From Hyparrhenia diplandra (taxonomy: Eukaryota; Streptophyta; Magnoliopsida; Poales; Poaceae), in the NCBI GenBank assembly GCA_015847255.1, contig JADLZK010009187.1, positions 1 through 64,000 on the forward strand: 64,000 bases of DNA, read 5' to 3'. The notes beneath the pieces were generated by a model. The model saw only the letters and a program-made list of their open reading frames with translations, was not told the DNA's origin and did no database searches. The translations under genes and the position numbers were made by a program. Shown piece by piece: positions 25,601 to 37,174 of this stretch; positions within the stretch are counted from its first letter, which is position 1, and each line of letters begins with the position of its first letter.

Positions 25601-26453
25601 AAAAAAAAATATGAACAAGTAAACAAGATAGAATCCATCTAAAAACAAATACTAGCAACGTATAGAAGAGGAGCAGACTACAATACTACGAAACCAATCC
25701 CTGCCCTCCCTGTTTGGTTATACTAATTTCCAGGAGAGACCCAATCAAGAACACAAAGGATAAACCTGTCAACCACCTCTACGGCTCCACCAGGAGGCAA
25801 TAAACTTATCCCAGCCACAATTTGGCGCCCTCTTTATCCTAAGGTATCCCCCATTACGGAAAACGTTATCCTAACGCAGGTGCAACTGCATGCAAAACTC
25901 AGATCAAACACCACCAACCTGACCATTTGAGAATTGGGATTCAGCAGGACTAGCAAAATTGCAGTGGGAAGAGAAGGAAAGCATCAAGAACAGATCTTGA
26001 ATAAAATTTAGATAGACTGTTAACAGGTTACTGAAAGAGATCGACACGAACTGAAGAAAACAGAAGGAAGAGCGCGGGCGACAATTATGTACGTAGTATA
26101 TCATTTACATGCATCATATAAACTGGACTAATTGATGAGACGAAACGAAATGAAACTGCAGTCCAAGTGTTAATTGGCGAACGAAACGCTAGTGCCGCAC
26201 GGGCAAGAGGGACGCCATGGGCAGAATAACGCGTGGGTGATAGGTGAACTGCTCACATCACATGAATGAAGAAGACGGAAGAAAAAATGAACTGAAGAAA
26301 GTGCAGGTGAACTGAACCGTCCGTCGGACTGCAGGACTCACCCTGAAAGGTTGCCAAGCAGAGCAAGAAGCTGCAAGCAAGAAGCCATGGCGCAGCCATC
26401 TTCGCCGCGGCAGCGGCAGCCATCATCGTCGCACCACCGCCGCACGCCGTCAT
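19603..26453 (-). CDS. Glucan endo-1,3-beta-glucosidase (GH17), two exons with a 5.8-kb intron and a 1-bp frameshift
   Basis: The catalytic exon, 20572-19603, begins AEGAIGVNYGMTANNLPAPE and carries NYVRLFHPDT, FRYINAGNEVIPGE with the acid/base Glu, YPYFAYSG, and ELVVSETGWPSGGGGD with the nucleophile Glu. The signal-peptide exon is proposed at 26453-26342 (MAAPWLLACSFLLCLATFQ core; ATG choices at 26453, 26426 and 26399). It ends in phase 1 at a GTGAGT donor, which fits the phase of the GCAG acceptor at 20573. A TATA box on this strand lies at 26592-26601. The family hydrolyses beta-1,3-glucan (callose, fungal wall) outside the cell. At 19751-19753 the frame shifts: beyond VVRHVGGGT the conserved end FAMFNENGKPEGVEQHFGLF continues in another frame to a TAG at 19603. 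The GH17 call is firm; linking the two exons is an inference from phase and content. Confidence 0.82.
21870..23437 (-). pseudogene. Decayed DUF4283-like grass gene
   Basis: A start MASNT (23437-23423) splices in phase to 23310, giving NYQSVQGLAVLEVDTRLILA, CAVIATNTLPSNVEPTARDV, then FLAEFENQATPSSINKFNSD and FVIQFHDTEERDL, which then ends in LRRWL and a stop at 23032-23034. The next conserved part, VDWETRVTIDVFGFPPHAFH and IAPLLSPYCNIKPVDF, is in another frame (about 23055-22722), so a frameshift lies near 23035-23055. This layout resembles the nucleic-acid-binding, retroelement-derived DUF4283-type proteins that are very numerous in grasses. Further downstream an exon with DYDSCVLRERFEEELQ (near 22500-22560) and a stretch at 22088-21870 may belong to it. 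It lies inside the proposed GH17 intron on the same strand. Confidence 0.5.
24676..24930 (+). repeat. 119-bp tandem repeat (two copies plus the start of a third)
   Basis: CAAGGGTC.AAACA.ATCACTT starts at 24676 and 24795, and CAAGGGTCC again at 24914, so the period is 119 bp twice over. The units share CAAGCTCAAATTAT.TGCAG and CATATAGTTAGGCTCATAGC. The copies are about 90% alike. Confidence 0.85.
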
Positions 26454-26591
26454 CCCGGCCTCCCTCAGAGCAGCGATCAGAAATCTCTCCTCTCCTCTCC
26501 TCTTCTTCTTGTGCTTGGAAAAAGGCCGAGAATTTCTCTGCTCTACCTGATGTCTGAACTCTGAACTCTGCCGGGTGCCGTGCTCTGCTGT

Positions 26592-26601
26592 GTTTATATA
26601 A
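26592..26601 (-). promoter_or_regulatory. TATA box of the GH17 gene
   Basis: On the minus strand the sequence reads TATATAAACA within CCTTATATAAACACAGC, about 140 bp upstream of the first ATG of the signal-peptide exon. Transcription would start near 26565. The position supports 26453-26342 being a genuine first exon. Confidence 0.6.
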
Positions 26602-28327
26602 GGCAGGCAAAACGAGGAGGCAAAGCAACAACGGGCAAGAAGAAGGCGAGGACGGACGGGCAACTGCTGGGTTTTACGTGGGAGGACTTGGGAGTAGAGT
26701 AGTGGGGCGACGGGGCAGCCACCGAACCGCACGACTCGGCGAGACAACTGCAGACGCGGGGTCAAGCGAGCGCTGTGCCTGTGCTGCCTCCCTCCAGAGC
26801 GAGCTGCGGTTAGATACGAAACAGTTCGGAGGACCGAATCGACGGCGCGCTTCGTGCGCGGTCCGCCACGTGGACCGGATCAAAGGCACCGGAGTGGAGG
26901 AGGGAGAGAGGGTCCGTTGGGGCTTTGACCGCGCCGCGCGCTTCTTTGATGGTGGTGGTGGGTTAAACACGGCGGGATTAGGATTCGTTCACGTGTGATC
27001 TGGCTGTAGCTGGTGAATCAAGTGGGGAGATATGGTCTATGGGCATTTATCTGTCCTTTGATTTGATTTGATTGACGTGTTTTTGGGATGAATCTCTGCG
27101 TAATAATAACATACGAGTACGATTTAGACCTTTTAATTTGTATCGATAATATATGTGTCACAGACGGTTCGATTGGACCAGGGTTGTGACACGCCACCGA
27201 CGACCATTGGAGCGGTGAAGGTGGCGGAGGGAGCAGCGGTGTCCCGGCGATGGCGCGGGCGACGGGCGGCGTGGTGACGGCGGGAGGGGGCGGCAGCGCA
27301 GAGGCGGTAGGGGTGGCGGCGCACGTGGAGGCGGGGGGAGAGCTAGATAGATAGGACTATTTTTATTGCTTGCTTATCCCCAAAGAGATTACATGTCTTT
27401 GCTTATATAGCCCGGCTAGTGAGACTTGTAAACTAAGCAATCTCCTATAAAGTTTCCTTATATGATTGGAATACCTTTTACAAGTAATATTTATTTATTT
27501 CCTAATAAGGGTCTTCCTTATAGATTGGAATATTCCCTTTTACACACCAAAAAAGTCTAAGATAATCGTAACTTGAAGGCGAAGCGAGTCGGAAGCGGAG
27601 GGGAGGGAGGCGGCGGCGGGCGGCAGGGCGCCGGCCCCCGCCTGCGCGCGCGCCCTGCCCCCTCGTGGGCGGTCGCGCCGGTTTAGGCCCTTTTAGCCCG
27701 CCCCGGCTGGCCCAATCCTGGTTCATGACAATATGTAAATACTCCATCCATCTCTGAAAAAATAGATTTCTAGAGTTATCTAAAGTTATTTTTTTAAAAA
27801 AACATTACCCAAATTTCTAGAAAAAAGTTAAATTTTATGGTACCAAATTAGTATCATTAGATTAGATTTATTATAGAATATATTTTTCGTAAGATGTTCA
27901 TGTTATTTCATAGATATTGATATTTTTCTATAAAGTTAATTAAAAGTAAGGTTTGACTAACACAGATTCTAGGAACTGATTTATTTAGGAATAGAGGGGG
28001 TATAATTTTATGAAATTACTTTAGAAGAAACGTCTAGTTGTATCAGTGTATCATTAATTTGAAGTCAAAATCTAAAAAGAATAATTTATTAGCATCCAAA
28101 CTTTGGTAAGTGAAGCTACACCACAAACATTAGAAGGCGCTTCCTAATGATTCCGAAGATCAGAGTATGTCTATCAAAGATTCAACAAAAAAAAAAAGGG
28201 CAATGAGATCTACTCCATTCACGAATACAAGGAATACAAATGAATGGTGCGGCAATAATCAAGTGAAGAAATACTTAACTAAAATTATCTATATAACCCA
28301 AATGAAATTTACATACCAGTGTTTAGA
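26602..28327. other. Spacer upstream of the GH17 gene
   Basis: GC-rich parts near 27150-27340 and 27590-27720 code for low-complexity Arg/Ala/Pro strings only and have no motif. 27350-27560 has A/T-rich runs with repeated CTTATA and TTCCTTATA..ATTGGAATA words (27465, 27512) suggestive of a retroelement remnant. A Stowaway-like element follows at 27742-28000. Confidence 0.35.
27742..28000. mobile_element. Stowaway-like (Tc1/Mariner) MITE
   Basis: The left end CTCCATCCATCTCTGAAAAA and the right end, read in reverse as CCCCCTCTATTCCTAAATAA, are imperfect inverted repeats of the CTCCCTCC type, both flanked by TA. The element is about 259 bp, A/T-rich and non-coding. Confidence 0.6.
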
Positions 28328-28625
28328 TCAAAATGGCCTTTTTTTATCGTGGTTCGCAGCTTCATGTTCTCCATCTTGGACAACAATGACATCCTGGTCG
28401 GCAGTTTGATCATGTTCTACATGCATATGGAGGATGATGACAAGTAGTTAAAAGATGAATAAACACTAGAAAAAATTGCACCAAGATCAATATATGGCGA
28501 CATGAGGTTATTACCTGCAATCATGTTGATCAAGGATGCATTATGTTCTTGGTCTTGGACCACATGGATTTGGTCTTCCTCGAACTCAGTGGCATCTTCT
28601 TCTCCATGTTTTGCAGCAGAAGCTG
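28328..28625 (-). CDS. Two short coding exons of an unidentified gene (3' end)
   Basis: On the minus strand about 28625-28515 reads AAKHGEEDATEFEEDQIHVV, then QDQEHNASLINMIA, with a GTAATA donor. 28416-28328 continues in phase (G + AA) as EHDQTADQDVIVVQDGEHEA, then ANHDKKRPF and a stop. The two exons echo each other (D..I.VVQD.EH.A), which suggests exon duplication. The acidic, polar composition gives no function. The 5' part was not found; a poly(T) run at 28650-28662 interrupts the region. It could be the tail of a transposon-derived gene. Confidence 0.35.
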
Positions 28626-28699
28626 GTTAGTTTAGATCAGGTATTATTATTTTTTTTTTTTTGACAACATAGATCAGGTATTATTGAAGCTTCTTCATC

Positions 28700-31303
28700 T
28701 TCAATTGAGCTGAATTCAAATCTATAGGCATGGCAAAGGTCAAATTTGTGTGTGTGCTTGATTTGTTCGTTGATTTCGGTTGCTAGTTATACTCTTGTTG
28801 GACAGTTTACAAAGGAATGGAGAATACTATACATTTATTTTAGATCATGGATGACACTATACTTGGCACCAAGGAGAATAAACGACAATACGAACGTGTT
28901 TGGCGATATATGATGGTGGTGGATTTTTGGCTCAAAACTGTATATTAGTGTTCCCAAGTTATATATAGTGCTGGTAGGACCTCTTTTTGTTGGCACTAAT
29001 ATCCTGCAGTGCAATTTTATCAAAAATTGCCATTTAAATCGTGCATTACTCAGGGAGGGGCGGCCAGCCTAGGTTATTTAGTTCCTGAGTATGTCTAAGG
29101 GGAGGGGTTCGCATTTCATATCGAGGCCTCGCCCTACTACACCGCATCCGCATCGTGACATTGTAATCAAAACTCTTTCTCGATCTTAAGACAGTTAATA
29201 AAGATGTGTAAATCTTTTGCGTATTTGAGAAAAAAAAAGGCATGCATTACTTGATCGATCACCTGATCGTAAATTTTGCTAGTTAGAATAGATGACCTGA
29301 CTTTTTTTTTTTTTCTCGATCGGGCCATTCACCTGACTTTAATGAGCACTTGTGGACGTGGACGATGGAGGGGCTATCTATTTGAAGAGGTGTGGCCAAA
29401 GGCGAATAGCTTAGCCAATGTGACACCTAGACACTATGACAAAGAAATCTGGACGTACGTATGTATGCAGATTTGTAAATGGGATCAAAGTGTCCCGTCC
29501 AAGTGTCCAAAACACCAAAAGATTAGGTCACCAAATGAAAGATGCCTGTACTCTACTTGAGATGTATTTATGACTTATGAGCCCACCACAAAGGCCACAA
29601 ACAAAAACTATGACGGTTTAAGATCGACAAGATGGCCCGGTGGAGCACGAAAAACACAAAAATGTCAACACGCGGATATAGGCACCGCTGCCGCCTACCG
29701 GTGTGTCCCATCTGTATCTATCTGCATGCATATAGTAGGCCAACCCATGCATTGCATGCCATGATATGGATCTGAGATTAGATTAGGTGCAACGTATAAT
29801 CCGTCTACGCATGCAACAACCTGGTGTGGTGATGGCCGATGCATGATGGTGAACATTTCTTCACGGCGAATTAACCTCTCCCGTGAAAGATTGCCACTTT
29901 GCCATTCTCATCACGTCTATAGCTGTGCGAACTACTACACAACCCAACAAGTATATATGACAATGCACGCAAGCAATAATTCAGTTCTCAAGTCATATAA
30001 AGCTGACGAATTCAACAAGGAATTGATGAACACGGAGCTAGCTTCTCTTCTTGCTCTTGTGGTGAAAAACAAGAAAAGCCGCTGACTAGCCTCCAAAAAG
30101 AACATTTGTGCTGTGTTTTGAAAAAAAAAAAAAAAAAAAAACAGAGCTCAATTTAATCTACATAGAAGCTACAGGCGATAAAGGGGTATAAAAACGAAGT
30201 TCTAGTTCAACTTGGACGATGCAGCACGAGTCCTTGGCAAATAAAGTGTGTGTTCTTTATTTGTACTTTACTGTTTTTTTTACAGTGGATTAAAAATGAT
30301 TTTTTGGTGAAAAGGTCACTATCATGTCTACTATATATCATATCTTATCTACTGTATATATTTGTAATTAAAATTGTAGTAGATGGTGCATGGGAAAGCG
30401 GCGCCGTTTGCAAACTATATATGGTGAGCTAGCAGCTGGGACACGCTCTTGTGCCCGTACGTGTGTTATGTGCAGCGGCCGTGTATGTGTTTCTTGGCCG
30501 GCTGAATTTGCATTGGTGTCACGCTGACTAATCAACCATATATAGTACGTGTGTCCACCGACCACCAATGCTGCAGTACGTGCAGGAGCTGCAACGCCAG
30601 TTCCGTGGCAGTTTTTGGCAGCTTAACTTGCGAGCATGCAAAACGCTCGCAATATGTGCCTTTGCCTGCTCTACGGCCGAGAATATCTGCACGCAATGCA
30701 CCACTTGGATGTGTGCACACGTACTGGGTACCGACGTACGTACGTACGTACTAAAGTAAAGCTAGTCGGCACATACATGCATTATTGCAAACACATCTTT
30801 TTATTATGTGTGTATGAACAATTCAAGTCTTCGACACATACTGTATGGTCTATGAATGCCAAATAGGCACGTCGCGATCAGCATTCAGCACTAACATATG
30901 GTGGAAGAAATGTCATGTATACACCTATATAGATGTAACCTACTAATGGTCGTTAATTCTGATTTGTGTATAACCACATTAATCCACATCATATAAATTA
31001 AGTCTGAAAAGAAGAACCTAGACAACGACGTACTGTGATGTACGGTGGCGGTGCTTGGAGCAAGAGCCCTAACACTACCAAAATGGTGGATTTCTCGTAG
31101 TGTTTTTAAGGAGTAATAGAACACTACCATTGTGAGACACCTCACTAGGAGAAATCTAAACTCCACCTTTTCTCTTAAGGAGACTTTGTGAATCTACACC
31201 CTGCTAGCTGAAAACAAAGCAAAGTGGTTCCAAACAGGTATTTAGTGCCTATTAGTTGCTGATGACTGCTAGACAGCTTTGCACCCATTGCAACCTCATT
31301 CAA
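28700..31303. other. Spacer before the gypsy element
   Basis: No recognisable gene. It holds poly(A)/poly(T) runs (29300, 30121-30140), a CGTA microsatellite (30733-30750) and several MITE-like A/T stretches. Open frames here are short and without motifs. Confidence 0.4.
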
Positions 31304-31628
31304 TGTCAGCGCCCCCCACAGCAGGCCTCCAGAGGAAGCCCAGGACCAAGCCCATACTGAGAGAAGGAGCAAGCGAGCCCGCCGAGCCAACCGCATGGTC
31401 CGTGGGCCGAGGAGTGGTCCTGCGCCCAGTGCTCACCAGCTGAGGAAACGGGATAAGGAGCAAGGAGGCGTAGGACAGGGGTCATCATTCATCTTGTGAA
31501 GAAAGTTAGAAGCAAAAAGAGGGAGAGGAAGAGGGACCGGCCTCGCCGGGCGGTGAACTTGAAACCAGATTCAGTATTATCGAGATTCGCCGTGTGATAT
31601 CGTGGTCGCCGAAAGTGGGTTGCTAACA
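31304..31628 (+). repeat. 5' LTR of the gypsy element
   Basis: About 325 bp. It aligns over its length with 36850-37169. Shared words include CCGAGCCAACCGCATGGTCC and GGAGGCGTAGGACAGGGGTC. Differences include small indels near the start and a GTCGCCGAAAG versus ATTCGTCGAG change near the end, so the insertion is not brand new. Confidence 0.9.
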
Positions 31629-31724
31629 TCCGTATCAGCTCCTGGTTCCAGCGCCGACGGGCTGGAGTCTTCCTCGGCGGCGCCACCCACACTTCACCGT
31701 GTTCGGGGCAGCGCAGTGGAGCCA

Positions 31725-34700
31725 TGGATCCGTGGTGCTCGCGAAGCCGAGCCGGTGGATGCCGTGTTGGGAGCGCCCGGAGAAGCGCCGCCGACGAGAT
31801 GGATCAGCGCCACAAGGACCGGTGGCGCGAGCTCGACGCGCGGACACCGCGGAGGCGAACAACGCTACTTCGGCCGCCCAGACTCGACTCGAGGCGGCGC
31901 GATCGCGAGCTCGTCGGTCGTCCGATGAGATGGAGGCGGCGCAGCACACCCGCAACAACAACGTCGACGCGACGGCTCACATCGCCGGAGGCCTACAATC
32001 TCTCCCAGTACACGGCGGCGGTGGTGGCTGACAATTGGGGCGGCCACTTTGAGGGGCGATCGTGATCTGGGAACGCCCGGCGTCGCCGACATCGAAGCTC
32101 CTCCGCGCCCGTCGGCGTCGATGAACAAGGGGACCGGATTGACGCCCTCGAGACTGCGACATCCGCGCTTCGACTCGAAGCCGCGGATCGACGCCGACAT
32201 CGACGATGTGCGCCACGACATCCGCCAACTCCGTCGTCCCCACGGGTCCGCGCCGCCCTACACTGGGATGCCGGCGTGGACTGGATCGTCTGCCATGCGC
32301 CCACCTGCAGGCTTCGTCGACGATCGGCCCAACGGGCACCGCTATGAATCGACTCCACGGGTTCCGGTCCATGGGTCGGGTTCGACCATGGAGCCGTGCC
32401 CGGCCAAGGGTACGCACTTTCCCCCAAAACCTGGTGATTACAGTTTCGGTGTTCGTCCTCCTGGGAATGGCCATGATCCCAATCCTCCACCCTTCTCCAA
32501 TCCTATAGACAATCACTACACTTACACGCCCCGGATGCCTTACCGGTACACACCAAACCCACCCGATACCTTCCCTCCCTACAATTTCTCCAGCCAGCAG
32601 CACAACCCAGCTTTCCCCAATATTCAGAACAATTACCGTAGCCACCCCAATCACAGCTCAAATCCAAATCTAGGACACTTACCCAAGATGCCGTTTCCTA
32701 AATTCGATGGCGACGACCCCCAGTACTGGATCACCTGTGCCCATAATTACTTCGTGATGTATGGTGTCCATCCCTCCGTTTGGGTTCAATGCTCCACAAT
32801 GCAGTTTGAGGGCGCGGCCAAGCGATGGTTCCAATCAGCTGAACACAAAATTGCATCCCAAGACTGGCCAAATTTCTGTCGCATGATCCGCGAACGTTTC
32901 TGCCGCGACCAACATGAGCTCCTAGTCCGACAGCACATCCACATCCGTATGACCACCACAGTCCAAGACTATGTCGATCGCTATATTGACTTAGTCGAAC
33001 AACTCTCAGCCTATACGCCCAACCCTGACCACCTATCCTATGTTCAGAGGTTCATCGATGGCCTCCGTGAGGACATACGTTCCGTAATTTTGGTTCAACG
33101 TCCACCCGATTTGGATACTGCTTGTACTCTGGCTCTCATACAGGAAGAAGCCGCGGAGCCAACGCGGAGGCGGGACTTTCGTCGAACACCTGCGGATTCG
33201 ACCAAGCTGTTGCCGTCCAAGGTGGCTCCACCGCTCCCGGCGCCACCTGGTCGAGCTGGAGGAGCGCCAATCCCTGAAGCAAACCGCAATGTACCCCGTC
33301 AAGCTATTGATGACAAGCTTCAGAAGCTACGTACATATCGCAAGGCTCAAGGACTTTGTATGCGTTGTGGCGAGCGTTGGCAACCTGGCCATAAATGTGC
33401 TCCTGCAATTCAGTTGCACGCGCTGCAAGAGGTGTGGCATGCTTGCCAGGATGCATTCGATGACGAAGACACTGCGGAAGCTCAGGCAATACCATCTGAA
33501 GAAGTTCCCCAACAGCACCAACAAATCTTCGAGTTGTCTCCAGCTACAGCAAACAGTGGAACTTCTCTGAAGACAATGCAGTTGCAAGGCATGATGGGCA
33601 ACAGTTCAGTTTCTATTCTGATTGACTCCGGCAGCAGCCACTCATTTGTCAGTGAGTCTGTCGCGTCTCAACTTCCTGGCCGCCGCACCCTACCCTGTCC
33701 AATTCCAGTGAAAATTGCAGATGGAGGTACACTCTTGTGCGTTGAGGAAATTCAAAGGGCTGTCTGGACTGTCCAAGGCTGTGAGTTCCACTCCAACCTG
33801 AAGATTCTTCCGCTGGGCACATACGACCTGATCATTGGCATGGATTGGCTGGAAGTGTTCTCTCCGATGAAAGTTGATTGGGCCCGCAAATGGATGATGA
33901 TCCCGTATGGTGCCACTCAGGCTTTGCTCCAAGGTGTTGATTCCGAACCATTGTCTTGTTCTGTGGTGCAGCTCACGCACATCGCCAGTGAGTCCTCGAC
34001 ATCAGAACCACCACCAATCATACCCGCAGTCCAGGCACTCCTAGACGAGTTCGCTGAGGTGTTTGCTGAGCCAAAGGAGTTGCCACCAAGACGTTCCTGC
34101 GATCATCAGATTCCGCTGGTAGCCGGTGCTAACCCAGTTTCAGTTCGTCCTTACCGCTACAACCCAGCGCTAAAATCGGAGATCGAGTCCCAAGTGACAG
34201 AAATGTTGCAGTCCGGACTGATCCAGCCAAGCAAGAGCCCTTTTTCCTCACCGGTGCTCCTCGTCAGAAAGAAAGATGGTGGCTGGCGGTTCTGCGTTGA
34301 CTACAGGATGCTCAATGCCTTGACGGTCAAATCCAAGTTTCCGATTCCCATTGTCGATGAACTACTTGACGAGTTGTCAGGTGCTTCTTGGTTTTCAGTA
34401 CTGGACCTTCGGGCAGGGTTTAATCAGATCAGATTGGCACCGGGCGAAGAACCGAAAACTGCCTTTCAGACACATTGGGGCCATTTCGAGTTTACTGTGA
34501 TGTCGTTTGGCCTAACCGGAGCCCCTAATACATTCCAGGGCGCAATGAACTCCACGCTCCTGTCCTTACTCCGTAAGTGTGCAATCGTCTTCTTCGACGA
34601 TATCCTCGTGTACAGCAGTACCCTTGAGGAGCACATCTGTCATCTGCGCCAAGTGCTAGCACTATTGGCCAAGGATCATTGGCAAGTCAAGCTGTCCAAA

Positions 34701-36790
34701 TGCAGGTTCGCCCAACCGAGTATTTCTTACCTGGGACATGTCATCAGTGCCCAGGGCGTCTCTATGAGCCCAAGAAAGTTCAGGACATCCAAGCTTGGCC
34801 ACTACCCGAAGATATCAAACACCTACGGAGTTTTCCTCGGTCTTGCCGGTTACTACGGGAAATTCGTCGGGAATTTTGCCATCATCGCCCGACCATTGAC
34901 GGAGTTGTTGAAGAAAGGTGCTCTGTTCGTGTGGACCAGTGTACACACAACCGCGTCGAAGCTCTTAAGCAGGCCCTGATTACAGCACCGGTTCTTGCTC
35001 TTCCCAACTTCTCCAAGCCATTTCAGATACAAACTGATGCCAGTGAAGCAGGTGTGGGCGCTGTACTACTATAGGAGGGTCACCCGTTGGCTTTTGTCAG
35101 TAAGTCGCTGGGACCTCGAACCAAAGGACTGTCGACGTACGAAAAAGAATACTTAGCAGTCTTGGTGGCGATTGATCAATGGCGTTCATATTTGCAACAT
35201 GGAGAGTTTATCATCTTCACAGATCAACGCAGTCTTGTGCACATCACAGACCAACGCCTCCACACCACTTGGCAACAGAAGCTGTACACTAAACTTGTGG
35301 GTCTGCAATACAAAGTCGTCTATAAGCCCGGAGCCTCAAATATGGCGGCAGACGCGCTGTCCAGACATCCTGCTCCCTCTGGTCAACTCAATGCAATATC
35401 TTCTCGCAACCCCATCTTGGTTGGCACAAGTGGTCAAGGGGTATGAGTCCGACCGCAGCCGTCAAATTGCTTCAGGAATTAACAATTTCTCCGAAGCTCA
35501 CCCGCCGTACACGCTCTCTGATGGCATCATACGTCTTAAGGGTCGAATTTGGATTGGCAACAACCCCATATTGCAGCAGCGTATCATCTCTCGCACTCCA
35601 TGATTCTCCGGTTGGGGGCCATTCGGTGTGCCAGTGCTTGTGAGCAGAGTCCGCAAGCTTTTCGCGTGGCGTGGCCTCGAAATCTGCGAGTTAAAGAGTA
35701 TGTGTCAGCTTGTTCCATCTGTACTCAAGCTAAGCCAGACAGGGCTCGTTATCCCGGTCTTCTCTCTCCCTTGCCGGTGCCTTATGAGTCGTGGCAGGTT
35801 ATATCGATGGATTTCATCGAGGGCCTTCCTCGGTCCGGGTCGAACCGCCTGATGGTGATTGTGGATAAGTTCAGCAAATATTCACACTTCATTCCCCTTC
35901 TACACCCATTCACAGCGCAGCAAGTGGCTCAAGCATTCCTGGACACCTTCTACAGACTTCATGGCCTGCCTGAATACATCATCAGTGATCGTGACCGCAT
36001 CTTTACAAGTAACTTGTGGCAAGAACTTTTTCGTGTTGCGCAGGTGACCCTCTCCATGAGCACGGCGTACCATCCCGAGACCGACGGCCAGACGGAGCGG
36101 GTGAACCAATGCCTCGAGACGTTCCTCCGGTGCCGTCGACTCATGCCCAAGGCAAAGGCTGAAATGGATTCCGTTGGCGAGTTCGGTACAATACCGTTGG
36201 CACTTTCGGCTACCAACAAGTCCCCGTTCGAGATCGTCTACGGTCACGCTCCGCGCCACTTCGGCTTGAGCTTGAAGACCGTCACTTCTTCGCCTGATCT
36301 GGAGGCGTCACTGGCGGCTCGTGCTACAATGACTGAAGCTGTCCGTCAACATCTGCAACGAGCCCAGCTCCGTATGAAGAAGCAAGCGGACAAGCGCCGC
36401 CGGAACGTTCATTCCAAGTCGGCGACCTCGTCTACCTCAAGCTGCAACCGCACGCACAATCGTCCCTCGCGCCGCGTGCTCATCGAAGCTCTCCTTCCGC
36501 TACTTCGGCCCCTACAAGGTCCTCGACCGCATCGGTACGGTGGCGTACAAGCTGGAGCTCCCTCCGTCGTCCGCGGTCCACCCCGTCTTCCATGTGTCCC
36601 TGCTCAAGCCGGCGCCTTCACCCAAGATCGACGCCGTCCCTGTTCTTCCCGATGCCGATGACGAGCTTGGCACCCGCCGCCGTGCTCCAACGCCGTCTTC
36701 ACCAACGACGCGACGGGCCGGTTCCTCGCTCCTCATCAAGTGGTCCGGCCTCGACTCATCGCCGCCACATGGGAAGACGCCCCGGCAATC
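31725..36790 (+). pseudogene. Gypsy gag-pol region (frameshifted)
   Basis: Gag: a Pro-rich N-terminal part, then a capsid-like segment (about 32680-33160, FPKFDGDDPQYWI) and a zinc knuckle CMRCGERWQPGHKC at 33357-33398. Protease: LIDSGSSHSF near 33619. RT: VRKKDGGWRFCVDYRMLN and FFDDILVYS at about 34590. The frame breaks near 34780, 34830 and 34945. RNase H: QIQTDASEAG (about 35025) and a stop in place of a sense codon at about 35071, followed by FTDQRSL. Integrase: CSICTQAKPDRARYPG, MDFIEGLP, SDRDRIF and ETDGQTERVNQ (all three acidic residues present), then a frame change at about 36130. End: a chromodomain-like LIKWSGLD near 36735. It is presumed inactive. Confidence 0.85.
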
Positions 36791-36849
36791 CGCCAACAGT
36801 TCCGGCGGCTCCCGGCATGGGGACACGCCGGCTCCCAAGGAGGAGGGGA

Positions 36850-37169
36850 TGTCGCCCCCACAAAGCAGGCCTCGAGAGGAAGCCGGGGACCAAGCCCATA
36901 CCGAGAGAAGGAGCAAGCGAGCCCGCCGAGCCAACCGCATGGTCCGTGGGCCGGAGTGGTCCTGCGCCCAGTGCTCACCAGCTGAGGAAACGGGATAAGG
37001 AGCAAGGAGGCGTAGGACAGGGGTCATCATTCATCTTGTGAAGAAAGTTAGAAGCAAAGAGGGGAGAGGAAGAGAGGACCGGCCTCGCCGGCCGGTGAAC
37101 TTGAAACCTGTATCTGTATTATCGAGATTCGTCGTGTGATATCGTAATTCGTCGAGTGGGTTGCTAACA
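36850..37169 (+). repeat. 3' LTR of the gypsy element
   Basis: About 320 bp, directly after the polypurine tract and followed by the TTCAA target duplication. It is the partner of 31304-31628. Confidence 0.9.
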
Positions 37170-37174
37170 TTCAA

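Larger units (their letters stand above)
20573..26341 (-). other. Proposed large intron of the GH17 gene
   Basis: It contains a decayed DUF4283-like gene (about 21870-23437), GC-rich sequence at 24000-24600 with no recognisable protein, a 119-bp tandem repeat at 24676-24930 and A/T-rich DNA at 25000-26300. I saw no better partner exon for either end. Confidence 0.5.
31304..37169 (+). mobile_element. Ty3/gypsy LTR retrotransposon, chromovirus type
   Basis: LTRs lie at 31304-31628 and 36850-37169. They start TGTC, end ACA and are flanked by the identical 5-bp duplication TTCAA (31299-31303 and 37170-37174). Just inside the 5' LTR is GTATCAGCTCC, a degraded match to an initiator-Met tRNA primer site. 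A polypurine tract AAGGAGGAGGGGA ends at 36849. The coding order gag, protease, RT, RNase H, integrase and a chromodomain-like end marks it as a chromovirus. Size 5866 bp. Broken frames make it non-autonomous. Confidence 0.93.

Noticed and set aside
30733..30750. CGTA microsatellite considered as a regulatory site
   Set aside because: A short simple repeat with no supporting gene nearby.
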